Source of the DNA: UBA6265 sp964526965
Lineage (GTDB): Bacteria; Chloroflexota; Chloroflexia; Thermomicrobiales; UBA6265
Direction: 5' to 3'
Assembly (NCBI GenBank): GCA_964526965.1
Contig: CAZGML010000007.1
Span: 39,957 to 103,956, forward strand
DNA: 64,000 nucleotides
Shown: positions 8,726-17,320 of the stretch, piece after piece
Layout of the letters: each line of letters starts with the position of its first letter
Position numbering within the stretch: the first letter of the stretch is position 1
Notes under the pieces: generated by a model
Seen by the model: only the letters and a program-made list of their open reading frames with translations
Database searches by the model: none
What the model was told of the DNA's origin: nothing
Made by a program: the position numbers and the translations under genes

Positions 8726-9141
8726 TCCTTATCCTCCTTGAGGGATTCGATGGTTTTATCGGGAACCAGGTTGGCCTTCTGGATTTGGTTCTTGCCTATG
8801 ACGCCGACAATAGCACCAATAATCAGCAAGGCAAGGCCAACGATTCCGGCTGATAACCACATTTCCAGGGATTTGTTGAGCAGATACGTAACCCCGAGCA
8901 TCAGGAAGATGAACCCCACCAGTGCGAGGAATGCGGCGCCGCCAATCATTCCCGCTCCCTGGCCGAGCTTGCTGACGTCTTCCTTAATCTCGGTTTTGGC
9001 GAGTTGAACTTCGCCGCGAACGATGTTCTGCACGTCCTCGATGACGCCGGTTACGGTATCACCCAAGGTGTTTGACCCCTGTCTGGCAGTACCGCCGTGT
9101 TGATCTGGCCCGTCAGTGGGGGGTATGCGTTCCTGATCCAT
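8689..9141 (-). CDS. YqjE/Holin-X-like (DUF1469) membrane protein
   Basis: The 150-aa protein has a polar N-terminus, an amphipathic helix around residues 33-55 (VIEDVQNIVRGEVQLAKTEI, the hallmark of the actinobacterial Holin-X/DUF1469 family), then two adjacent membrane helices separated by a short loop (NKSLEMWL), and a Lys-rich C-terminal tail. Despite the Holin-X name there is no lysis cassette here. It sits between a YqjD/DUF883-like gene and a DUF3618-like gene in the same order and strand, a common envelope cluster. Confidence 0.8.
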   Translation of the reverse strand: MDQERIPPTDGPDQHGGTARQGSNTLGDTVTGVIEDVQNIVRGEVQLAKTEIKEDVSKLGQGAGMIGGAAFLALVGFIFLMLGVTYLLNKSLEMWLSAGIVGLALLIIGAIVGVIGKNQIQKANLVPDKTIESLKEDKEWASHQINSVKK

Positions 9142-9170
9142 AAGTACCTCTCCTCTGGCAAGAAGCGTTA

Positions 9171-9674
9171 CTACTTCATTGCCTTGGCAAGTACAAATCC
9201 GACACCGGCAGCGATCAGGATTGACTGGGTTGGGTTCTTGCGAATGTAGGCTTCAACCTGGTCCATCATCTCGCCGGTACTGGTGTCATGGAGATAGGAT
9301 CCAGCGGTTTCCATAGCATCGGCAGCGGTGCCCGCTGCTTGTCCCATGGTTCCGCCCTGCTGACCGCCACGCTCCCGGAGCATCTCGGCTCCGCGATCCA
9401 TGGCGTCGGCGGCCTTATCCATGCTTTCGTCAGTTCGCTGCTGGGCCTTATCGGTCATCTCTTCGGCGCGCTGCTTGCCCTTATCCATTTTGGATTGGGC
9501 CTGGTTGGCCATGTCGTCGGCTTTGTCGAGACCGTCGTACATCTTGTCCTTTGCCTTTTGTTGAGCCTGGCTTTGTTGAGCCTGGTCCTTTTCACTTTGC
9601 GTGTTGGCTTCGTGTGGCGGTACGCGGGAGCCGCCCAGGTTGGTCTTGCCGTGGTTCGGGTTGTAGTCGCTCAT
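9171..9674 (-). CDS. YqjD/ElaB (DUF883)-like protein
   Basis: The 167-aa protein is mostly a charged, Ala/Gln/Lys/Met-rich helical region (residues 25-100, with DKAQQRTDESMDKAADAMD) ending in a single C-terminal membrane anchor preceded by EAYIRKNPTQSILIAAGVGF, the conserved tail of DUF883/YqjD proteins. In enterobacteria that family anchors stationary-phase ribosomes to the inner membrane; whether this holds here is unknown. An AAAGGAG ribosome site precedes the ATG. It is the first gene of a three-gene unit with the Holin-X-like and DUF3618-like genes. Confidence 0.78.
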   Translation of the reverse strand: MSDYNPNHGKTNLGGSRVPPHEANTQSEKDQAQQSQAQQKAKDKMYDGLDKADDMANQAQSKMDKGKQRAEEMTDKAQQRTDESMDKAADAMDRGAEMLRERGGQQGGTMGQAAGTAADAMETAGSYLHDTSTGEMMDQVEAYIRKNPTQSILIAAGVGFVLAKAMK

Positions 9675-9861
9675 AGAAAGTACTCCTTTGCTCTAAACGC
9701 AACGATCAAAAATCGAAACAGAGATAACGTCGCCGCGTTAAGTCTGGAAACACCTATGCAACCTGCATGCCACAACCACGAAAAGGGTGAGTTGAAGGGA
9801 AAATTCTATTTGGTTTAGGGAAATAGCCTTGCTTGTTTAAGTGAGCGTTGAAGGGGGCGAC

Positions 9862-11310
9862 TCAGACGGAGGGTTCGTTTTCCTCGACGAAGTGGATTTG
9901 AGGGATCGATTTGACCTCGAAGTCGGAGATGTTGCTCGCGCCGAGAGCGTCGATCTGCTCCAGGCAGGCGCGCGATTCTTCCACGAGGCGCCCGGTATCG
10001 ATGCTGAGTGCGCTCGGCACGAACTGCTCAACTTTCTCGATACCTGCAGTCAGGAGCGTCGTCGCTCCCTTGTGGTTGCCATTGAGGGCGTGGTGGAACC
10101 CAACGCCGATCTGCAAAATGCCCTGATACAGCGCGCGGATGGCGGTGCGCTCAGCGTGCCACTCGTGCTCTATAACCTCGTGCTGGTCGTAAAAGCGTCG
10201 TTCGTTAAAAAGGCGGATGCCCTCCAACACACCAGATGGTAGTTCCGTTGGTGGCGGCAAGCCTTCTTCCGATGTGCCGGCACGTGGTGGGAAGTTGAAA
10301 ACGGAGCGGATCAACGGCTCCATTGCATCGCGAACCCTTTGGGCGACCTCGGTACCGGTGCCGAGGGTTCCCTCAATCATGAGCGGACCTTCAAAGCCGC
10401 TGCCGGCGATCGCACGCATAAGCGCCGACCAGGGGAGATCGCCATCGCCGGGAGGGAGGTGCCGCTGGGAGGGATCATCTTCCAGCCAATCGCTGATATG
10501 GACGTTTACCACCCTGTTTCCCATGGCGGCGAGCATCATAAACGGATTGGCGCCGGCTTCGGCTGCCTGGAATGGATCGAAGACGAACCCGAAGGCGTTC
10601 TCATCAAAATCTCCCAGGTGCTTGGCGAACGCGGTGATATCACGCACCTGACCAAGCGCCGAGCGCCCCACGTTCTCAATGGCGAGGGTGATGCCGGCAT
10701 CTACACATTGATCCGTGATATCGAGCGTCTCCTCAATAAATCGGTTCCACGCCTCCTCGGTTTGGACCTCGGTTCGCCTCGGGCCGTGCCACACCAACAC
10801 CTCGGCGCCGACAGTGGCTGCGAAGCAGATAGCGCGCGCCATCATCTCGCGTCCCTCCTGGGCGCGACGTTCGTATGGCGAGAGCACGTGATGATACGTC
10901 TCCAACGTGTGAACAGATCGGATGTTGACGCCAGCCTCTTTGGCATGCGCAGCAACGAGCTGGGCGAATGAAAGGTCGTATTCACCAGCCGTCTGCAGCA
11001 TGATCTCCATATCGGAGAAGCCAAGAGCCCGGGCGGCCTCCGGAGCATCTTCCGTGGCGATGTGCGGATAAAACGCACCAGAAGAAACCCCAAGGGAAAG
11101 CGACGCAACGTGGCGGACACCATCGTGCTCGCCTTCAATGGGAGGCATAGAGGCATCCATGCGGACGATACGATCGGCGCTCGCGTCGTCCAGCAACAAT
11201 TCAGTCTGCGATTGGCGGTGAGGCTTCGCCGGGTTGTAGCGTTGGCGGCGGCGCAGGTGCGGCAACAACGGGATCACGCGTGGGTCAGCATATTCTGGTG
11301 AGTTAGACAC
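9862..11310 (-). CDS. Sugar phosphate isomerase/epimerase fused to a DUF309 domain
   Basis: The 482-aa protein has two parts. Residues about 65-345 form a TIM-barrel of the xylose-isomerase-like/AP-endonuclease-2 family: LVWHGPRR, LAIENVGRS, FVFDPFQA and NVHISDW carry the His, Glu and Asp residues that usually bind a divalent metal. Residues about 370-460 match DUF309, with the DQHEVIEHEWHAE helix, LYQGILQIGVGFHH and GNHKGATTLL. DUF309 is normally a small single-domain protein, so the fusion is unusual. The N-terminal 60 residues are polar and unassigned. The gene is alone between the YqjD-like cluster and smc; its substrate is unknown. Confidence 0.82.
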   Translation of the reverse strand: MSNSPEYADPRVIPLLPHLRRRQRYNPAKPHRQSQTELLLDDASADRIVRMDASMPPIEGEHDGVRHVASLSLGVSSGAFYPHIATEDAPEAARALGFSDMEIMLQTAGEYDLSFAQLVAAHAKEAGVNIRSVHTLETYHHVLSPYERRAQEGREMMARAICFAATVGAEVLVWHGPRRTEVQTEEAWNRFIEETLDITDQCVDAGITLAIENVGRSALGQVRDITAFAKHLGDFDENAFGFVFDPFQAAEAGANPFMMLAAMGNRVVNVHISDWLEDDPSQRHLPPGDGDLPWSALMRAIAGSGFEGPLMIEGTLGTGTEVAQRVRDAMEPLIRSVFNFPPRAGTSEEGLPPPTELPSGVLEGIRLFNERRFYDQHEVIEHEWHAERTAIRALYQGILQIGVGFHHALNGNHKGATTLLTAGIEKVEQFVPSALSIDTGRLVEESRACLEQIDALGASNISDFEVKSIPQIHFVEENEPSV

Positions 11311-11771
11311 GCATGCTCCTCTCTGTCCGTTTCCGACGAATGTTTAATTCGTTTTCAGCGTCATTCCATACGAGCATATAGTCGTGGTGGTACGTTACTG
11401 CCGTATCACCCTGGCCGTCACGCTCTCGTGTGCGGCAAGAACGGGCGCTTCCAGACTGGAATCAGCCTGGTTCAGCCAAGCGACTCCAATTCTTTCGTTC
11501 CGCACACGATAACGTGCTCCCCCGAATCCTCCGGGTGTGCGAACCTAACTGTGGTTCAATGTCGATGCTACCATCTGTTGCAGCAAATGCGCAGATGTTC
11601 CAAAAGGTCACAATCTTACGGTTCTTCCGTTTCGCCATAACCGTGACTGACGGTGTATGCTGAAACACTGCAATGGCGCGAATTATCGCCGATTGCCATT
11701 AAGAATTGTTCGTTGAGAAACCGGCTTTGCACCGGACGTGCTCAACGTACCGCATTGACAGAATTTCGGAT
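11311..11771. other. Intergenic region with a possible structured RNA
   Basis: About 460 bases without a supportable gene. CGTGTGCGG (11427-11435) and CCGCACACG (11500-11508) are perfect arms 64 bases apart. Inside them CGCTT/AAGCG (11446-11450 / 11478-11482) can form a second helix and CCAGACTGG a small hairpin. This nested arrangement could be a small RNA or the 5' leader of smc. It matches no RNA family that I recognise. Confidence 0.3.
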
Positions 11772-14700
11772 ATGGCTGAACAGGAATCCCAATTTAAACC
11801 AAAGCTCTCCCGGCTGGATTTGCACGGGTTTAAGAGTTTTGCCACCAAAACCACGTTCCAGTTCGAACCAGGGATCACCGCGATTGTCGGGCCAAACGGA
11901 TCCGGCAAGAGCAACATCGCCGATGCCGTGCGCTGGGTGCTGGGTGAAACCAGCCATTCGGCGCTGCGCAGCAAGAAGACCGAGGATGTGATTTTCGCGG
12001 GTGGCCGTGGCAAGCCCCCCAGCGGTATGGCCGAGGTAACGGTCACTTTTGATAACGAAGACCACTGGCTGCCGAGCGAGTTCGCCGAAGTAACAGTCAC
12101 CCGGAGGGCATTCCGCGGTGGCGGAGGCGAATACCTTATTAATGGACGCAAGGTACGGTTGAAAGATGTTGCCCGGCTCGTCGCCTCGCTTGGGCAAAGC
12201 TACACAGTGGTCGGGCAGGGACTCGTCGATGCCGCGCTGAGTCAGCGGGCAGAGGATCGGCGCGGGCTCTTCGAGCACGCTGCTGATCTCACTGGCCTGC
12301 GGCTGCGGGTGGCAGAAGGCGAGCGCAACCTCGCCGAGACGGATACAAACGTCACCCGGCTCACCGACCTGCTTTCACAGGTGGAGCCCAACCTGAAGCG
12401 CCTCGAACGGGCAGCGAAACAGCAGCGCGAATGGAAGGAGTTGCGCGAGCACCAACTCTTCCTGCAGCGCGGGCACTACCGGCGCCTGTTGGAAACCGCC
12501 AGGGCGAATATGACGGAAGCGGAGACGAATGCCGCCTACGATCAAAACGCTATGGCCGAGGCACAATCCGAGCTTGATCAACTGATCGCGGCGCGCCCTG
12601 GCCTGGAGCAGGCACTCCAGCAAGCAACGAACGAACTGGAACGGCATGATGCTCGCCTTGGTGAGCTTCGCGAGCAACTCAACGACGTCTCGCACCGCAA
12701 GGAACTGGTTGAAGAACGGCTTGCTGCGCTTGATCGCCGCTCGACGGACGCCGAGGCAACTCGCGCCGCCCTGCTGGAACAGATCGAATCCACAGAAAAA
12801 CGCATCGGCACGAGCGACGCAGCACTGAGTGAACTCACGGCAGAGATCGAGACCGCGCGTGAAGCCGTGCAGCAGCAGGAATCCACAGCAAACCTGGCTC
12901 GTAGCGAGCGGCAGGAAGCCGAGCAGGCGCTGGCCAAATGCAGTCATGAAGCACTGCAGCTGGAACGCAAGGTGGCCGATGCGCAGCAGAAGCGGGCGTT
13001 GCTGATTCAGCGCAAGGAGACCTCGGCTGCGGATACCGAACGTTTGACCGCGGAATCGAAAGAACGTGAGAACCGGTTACAAACGCTATCTGCTGAACTT
13101 GCAGAACATGAGCATACGGATAAATCGCTTACGGATCAGATTGCGGCCTTAGACGCGAACCTCGCGGAGTTACAGCAGGAAATCGAAGCCGCCACTGAAT
13201 CGTCTCGCGCCTCCCTGGAAGAGCAGGCACAAGTTGAGCGCGATCTTGCCCAGGCCAGCCATCGCATGGAAATCCTGCAGCGCATGCACGAATCCGGCGA
13301 AGGGCTCTTTCAGGGTCCACGCAATGTAGTGCAGTGGCACTCGGCTGGCAAACTCTCAGGCATCCGCGGCACGCTTGCGGAACTGATTGAGGTCGACAAG
13401 AAATACGATCGTGCACTCGAGACCGCCCTCGGCGGCCACCTGCAGGATATCGTGGTCGATGCGTGGAAGGATGCCGAAGCTGCCATTCAGATGCTGAAGC
13501 AATCCCGCGCCGGGCGAGCGACCTTCCAGCCCATCGAAACCGTACGTCGCCGGGGTGGTCATCGTTCACCACCACGAGAGATCGAGGGTGCGGCAGGTGT
13601 TCATGGCATCGCCAGCGATCTCGTCGACAGCGATCCCGATGTCGCCGACGTTGTACGGGGACTGCTTGGCAGGTTTGTGGTTGTTGAAGACCTGGATACG
13701 AGCCGGCGATTGCTCGATTCGCTTCCGGGCGGCTGGAGCACGGTAACCCTCGCCGGGGAAATCACCCGCAGTGGTGGCTCGGTGACCGGTGGATCGCAAG
13801 GACGCGACTCCGGCATGCTCAGCCGGGAGCGAGAGTTGCGGGAGCTGCCGGATCGAATTTCCGCGCTCGAACAAAAGCGAGAGGCAATCAACCAGGATGT
13901 AGCCGCCAAGAATCTTAAGGTGCAGGAACTGCAACAGCAGCGGAGCGATGTTGGCTCGCAGCGAGCGGATCTCTCCGCCCAGCTCAAGGCCCTCGTTCCA
14001 CAGCGGAACCGGTTGCAAGGCTGGATAGCCGATGTGCAGAAGCAGCAGGCGGCCGCAACACAGCAGCAGCAGGCGGCGGCGCTCACTTCAGATGACCGCG
14101 AGAAAGAAATCAGCTCGCTGGCCTCGGAGATCGATGCCGGTAAAGAGCGGATCGAATCTCTTCGCGACCAGGAAGCGGAGCTGACCGCCAGGCTCGCGAC
14201 GCATCGGGATTCCGCCTCGGAGCAAAACGAATCGCTTTCGAACGCCAACTCGCAATTGGCGGCTCTGGAAGAACGGGTTCGTGCCGAAGAACGTCAGCGC
14301 AGTCAGTGGCAAAGTCAACTCCGCGCGCAACAAACCGAGTTGCAGAACCGGCAGAACGACGAAGCCGAGATGGAAGGTCGACGCCTGGCGCTGGCCGATG
14401 AGCTCGAACGCCTGAAGGCGGAAGAGCAGCGACTTGGAGAATCCGTGGAAAGCGGCGACACCGCTCGCAAGCCACTGGCAGATGCAATGGGGGACGCCGC
14501 CAACAAACTGCAGGCACAGCAAAAGCAAATCGAGACGTCGCGCCAAACGACGATGGAGCGAGAGCGAAGCTTCGGCCAGAAAGAACTCCAGCTGGAACGT
14601 GTTCGGGCCGAACTGTCGTCCGTGCACCAACGCATTGTTGACGATCTTAACTATGAAGATCCGGATGATCTGCTTGCGGACACTGAGGAGCACGACTTCT

Positions 14701-15431
14701 CCGAACTCCCCGACGATTACGACGCTGTTGAGCGAGAGCTCACGCGTTTGCGTAATCGCCTTCATCGAGTTGGATACGTTGGCGACAACGTTGTAGAGGA
14801 ATACGAGCAGGAAGCCGAACGGTATGCCTTCCTGACGGAACAATTGGCCGATGTGCAGCAGGCTGCAGCGCGATTGCGGGAGATGCTGGCAGAGCTCCAC
14901 GATACGATGCAAACCCGCTTCGAAGAGACATTCGAGCAAGTGAGCCTCGCCTTCAGCGAGGCGTTTACGGTGCTGTTCGGTGGCGGGCAGGCACGCCTGG
15001 TACTCACCGCTGATGAAGATGGCACACCGGGCGGTGTGGACATCGTGGCGCAGCCTCCGGGCAAGCGGCTCCAGGGACTCGCGTTGCTGAGTGGTGGCGA
15101 GCGGTCGCTTACCGGTGTGGCACTGCTCTTCGCGATCCTGCGGGTGAACCCGTCTCCTTTCGTGCTTCTGGACGAAGTCGACGCCGCGCTGGACGAAGCA
15201 AACGTGGTGCGCTTCCGCGACGAATTACGCAAGCTTGCGAATGAGACACAGGCGATTGTCGTCACCCACAACCGCGGCACGGTTGAAATTGCCGATACGC
15301 TCTACGGCATCACCATGGGCGGAGATGGCGTAAGCCAGACGCTAAGTCTGCGCATGGACGATCTGCCGATTGATGAAGAGTTCGACGTACGCGACCTCCC
15401 TGCCGTTTCAACCGGGATTCCGGTGCGATAG
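11772..15431 (+). CDS. smc: Chromosome segregation protein SMC
   Basis: The 1219-aa protein has the full SMC architecture: N-terminal ATPase half with Walker A GPNGSGKSN at about residues 40-48, a long coiled coil rich in Glu, Gln, Arg and Ala, a hinge around residues 510-690 (GIRGTLAELIEVDKKYDRAL, and GEITRSGGSVTGGS after it), a second coiled coil, and the C-terminal half with the ABC signature LLSGGERSLTG (about 1103-1113) and Walker B FVLLDEVDAALDEAN. It works as a homodimer with ScpA/ScpB, loaded by ParB at parS sites. I chose the ATG at 11772 over an upstream TTG (11706) because the family begins this close to the LHGFKSF motif. The ribosome site is weak. Confidence 0.96.
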   Translation: MAEQESQFKPKLSRLDLHGFKSFATKTTFQFEPGITAIVGPNGSGKSNIADAVRWVLGETSHSALRSKKTEDVIFAGGRGKPPSGMAEVTVTFDNEDHWLPSEFAEVTVTRRAFRGGGGEYLINGRKVRLKDVARLVASLGQSYTVVGQGLVDAALSQRAEDRRGLFEHAADLTGLRLRVAEGERNLAETDTNVTRLTDLLSQVEPNLKRLERAAKQQREWKELREHQLFLQRGHYRRLLETARANMTEAETNAAYDQNAMAEAQSELDQLIAARPGLEQALQQATNELERHDARLGELREQLNDVSHRKELVEERLAALDRRSTDAEATRAALLEQIESTEKRIGTSDAALSELTAEIETAREAVQQQESTANLARSERQEAEQALAKCSHEALQLERKVADAQQKRALLIQRKETSAADTERLTAESKERENRLQTLSAELAEHEHTDKSLTDQIAALDANLAELQQEIEAATESSRASLEEQAQVERDLAQASHRMEILQRMHESGEGLFQGPRNVVQWHSAGKLSGIRGTLAELIEVDKKYDRALETALGGHLQDIVVDAWKDAEAAIQMLKQSRAGRATFQPIETVRRRGGHRSPPREIEGAAGVHGIASDLVDSDPDVADVVRGLLGRFVVVEDLDTSRRLLDSLPGGWSTVTLAGEITRSGGSVTGGSQGRDSGMLSRERELRELPDRISALEQKREAINQDVAAKNLKVQELQQQRSDVGSQRADLSAQLKALVPQRNRLQGWIADVQKQQAAATQQQQAAALTSDDREKEISSLASEIDAGKERIESLRDQEAELTARLATHRDSASEQNESLSNANSQLAALEERVRAEERQRSQWQSQLRAQQTELQNRQNDEAEMEGRRLALADELERLKAEEQRLGESVESGDTARKPLADAMGDAANKLQAQQKQIETSRQTTMERERSFGQKELQLERVRAELSSVHQRIVDDLNYEDPDDLLADTEEHDFSELPDDYDAVERELTRLRNRLHRVGYVGDNVVEEYEQEAERYAFLTEQLADVQQAAARLREMLAELHDTMQTRFEETFEQVSLAFSEAFTVLFGGGQARLVLTADEDGTPGGVDIVAQPPGKRLQGLALLSGGERSLTGVALLFAILRVNPSPFVLLDEVDAALDEANVVRFRDELRKLANETQAIVVTHNRGTVEIADTLYGITMGGDGVSQTLSLRMDDLPIDEEFDVRDLPAVSTGIPVR

Positions 15432-15453
15432 TCGGCTCTGACCCGAGAGGACG

Positions 15454-15927
15454 CTAGCGGTTCGCCCGCCATCGGTTGGTGGTTTCGGCGTGGTGGCGAT
15501 AATGGTTGAGCGACGCCTCGCGCACCCAGCCGCGCACATAATCATCCCAGGCCTCGTCTGGCATAAGGGTCAGGGTGCGGACGATGGCTTCGTGGGCGCT
15601 GTGGTAACGCTGCCAGGCGGCCTCGAGCGTAATATCCGCATCGATCTCAGCCCAAACCAGGTTGAGGCTCTCGTAGTCGTCGTACTCATTGATTCCAGGC
15701 AGCACCCCGCGCCACCGACGAACGATCATCTCGGTGGTCACCTCATCCCATCGGGCGATATGCACCAGCGTGATGCGACCGTTCCACGAGCCGGTCATGC
15801 CGGGCTCTTCCAAATCCTCCGGGGAAAGCCCCTCAAACGCGGTGTCCAGTTCGGCGCGCGATCTGCGCCATTCCGCCAGGAACTCATCCCGGCTTGCAGT
15901 AAGTGCATCAAACTTCGCCTGCTCCAT
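15454..15927 (-). CDS. DinB-like four-helix protein (ClbS/DfsB type)
   Basis: The 157-aa protein resembles the DinB/ClbS superfamily: FLAEWRRSRAELDTAFEGLS in helix one, a TGSWNGRITLVHIARWDEVTTEMI segment carrying the first His of the usual metal site, and a C-terminal SLNHYRHHAETTNRWRA helix with further His residues. It converges on smc with only about 20 bases between the stops. Some relatives protect against DNA-alkylating metabolites or act as thiol-dependent enzymes, but the specific role here is unknown. Confidence 0.78.
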   Translation of the reverse strand: MEQAKFDALTASRDEFLAEWRRSRAELDTAFEGLSPEDLEEPGMTGSWNGRITLVHIARWDEVTTEMIVRRWRGVLPGINEYDDYESLNLVWAEIDADITLEAAWQRYHSAHEAIVRTLTLMPDEAWDDYVRGWVREASLNHYRHHAETTNRWRANR

Positions 15928-15984
15928 TCGGGGTTAACTCCTACAAAAACACTCGGATATTGTCAAAGAGTTGCGGTCTTAATA

Positions 15985-16012
15985 TTGCGGCGTACTTGCT
16001 AAGCTGTATATA
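15985..16012 (+). promoter_or_regulatory. Candidate promoter of the NirK-like gene
   Basis: TTGCGG (15985-15990) and TATATA (16007-16012) are separated by 16 bases, about 55 bases upstream of the ATG at 16068. Assigned by eye. Confidence 0.35.
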
Positions 16013-16067
16013 ACGATTTCTATCAGTTTCGGAAATCGCTACACCTCATAAAGAAGGAGAGGTATCA

Positions 16068-17126
16068 ATGTCCATTATCCGGCTTCCCGCAAACCTTGTA
16101 CTCCCGGAGCGTCCGGATCGGCGCCAACTGCTTCGTGCAGGCGCTGCCGGCCTCGGCGCTGCCACACTCCTCGGCAACGCGAGTGCCCAACATGATCACA
16201 GTACACCAGAAAGCTATGTAGGTTCTGACGCCAGTACGGAAGGTACCGGAGACGCCACTCCTGGACCGCAGGCGGAAACAACCCCGTTTGAGCGCTATGA
16301 TCCCTACCTTGAGCCAGTTGAACCCGGCGACAAGCATGTGACCATCAGTTTCGAAGACCGCATCGTGTGGCTTTCGAACGACGTGCAATACGCAGCATGG
16401 ACGTTGAACGGCACCGTTCCGGGACCACCGCTGCGCGCAGTGCAGGGCGATACGATTCACGTTCGGCTTGAAAACAACGCACCGATGACACACTCGATCG
16501 ACTTCCACGCGGCTCGGGTTTCACCGGAACACGGCTTCCGCAACATCCAGCCGGGCGAAGTATTCGAATGGGAATTCGTTGCCGAGCATCCGGGTGCATT
16601 CATGGTGCACTGCGGAACGGCTCCAACCCTTATCCACATCGCTGCCGGTATGTACCTGCCGATCATCATTGATCCGGCGGAGGATATGTTTGAGCCGGCA
16701 ACCGAGCTCGTGATCTCGCAGTCGGACTTCTACACCACGCCCGGGCCGGACGGGATTCACGTCACTGATGGCGACAATCTCTTCAATCCGGCAGCGGCGC
16801 CGAACATCATGGCGTTCAATGGCCACCAGAGTCAGTACATCGACGATCCGATTGAAGTGCCGGTGGGCGAGTTGATTCGCATCTATTTCGTAAACCAGGG
16901 ACCCAATATCTGGAGTGCCTTCCACGTGGTAGGTGGCATCTTCCACAAGGCGTACTGGAACGCCAACCCGAGGAACATGCTCGAAGGCCTGCAAACCATG
17001 ACCGTTGGGCCTGGCGATGGCATTGCCACTGAGATCATCTTCGACGAACCAGGTGATTACATTGCGGTGAACCACAGCTTTGGTCACGCGGCTCACGGAG
17101 CCAGCGCCATTTTGCGGGCGTCCTAA
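16068..17126 (+). CDS. NirK-like two-domain cupredoxin / multicopper oxidase, Tat-exported
   Basis: The 352-aa protein begins with a probable Tat signal (RRQLLRAGAAGLGAATLL, residues 19-36) cut near ASAQ. The first cupredoxin domain carries THSIDFHAA (His142, Asp145, His147), VHCG (His181, Cys182) and HIAAGM (His190, Met195), which match the type 1 and type 2 copper ligands of copper nitrite reductase. The second domain has VNHSF with His336, the third type 2 ligand. The catalytic His that NirK has after the Gly-Gly of this domain is replaced by Ile291, with His293 two residues on. A GAAGGAGAGG ribosome site sits before the ATG. Nitrite reductase is possible, but another copper oxidase role is equally open. 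It forms a monocistronic unit closed by a hairpin. Confidence 0.85.
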   Translation: MSIIRLPANLVLPERPDRRQLLRAGAAGLGAATLLGNASAQHDHSTPESYVGSDASTEGTGDATPGPQAETTPFERYDPYLEPVEPGDKHVTISFEDRIVWLSNDVQYAAWTLNGTVPGPPLRAVQGDTIHVRLENNAPMTHSIDFHAARVSPEHGFRNIQPGEVFEWEFVAEHPGAFMVHCGTAPTLIHIAAGMYLPIIIDPAEDMFEPATELVISQSDFYTTPGPDGIHVTDGDNLFNPAAAPNIMAFNGHQSQYIDDPIEVPVGELIRIYFVNQGPNIWSAFHVVGGIFHKAYWNANPRNMLEGLQTMTVGPGDGIATEIIFDEPGDYIAVNHSFGHAAHGASAILRAS

Positions 17127-17158
17127 CGAATCGGCCTTTCAGAATAGTCAGCTCTCTC

Positions 17159-17192
17159 GAGAGGGCAGTCCGGAAATCCGGGCTGCTCTCTC
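17159..17192 (+). terminator. Terminator of the NirK-like gene
   Basis: GAGAGGGCAGTCCGG (17159-17173) pairs with CCGGGCTGCTCTCTC (17178-17192), with two wobble pairs and a 4-base loop, followed by ATATTGTTCCTT. Confidence 0.75.
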
Positions 17193-17320
17193 ATATTGTT
17201 CCTTAGCCGGGTCACACAGTTCCGCAATTATGTAGGACAATAGGTGACATATCAGGAACTCAAATACCGCACCCGCCGCCGGCTTTGCCGTACAAATTTT
17301 GGGAAGAGAGTTAATTCGCG

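Noticed and set aside
8689..9141. Holin of a lysis cassette
   Set aside because: The Holin-X/DUF1469 name is historical; the gene sits among envelope-stress genes with no endolysin nearby.
11706..11771. Upstream TTG start for smc
   Set aside because: The extra 22 residues do not look like the SMC N-terminus, and the ATG at 11772 gives the usual distance to the LHGFKSF motif.
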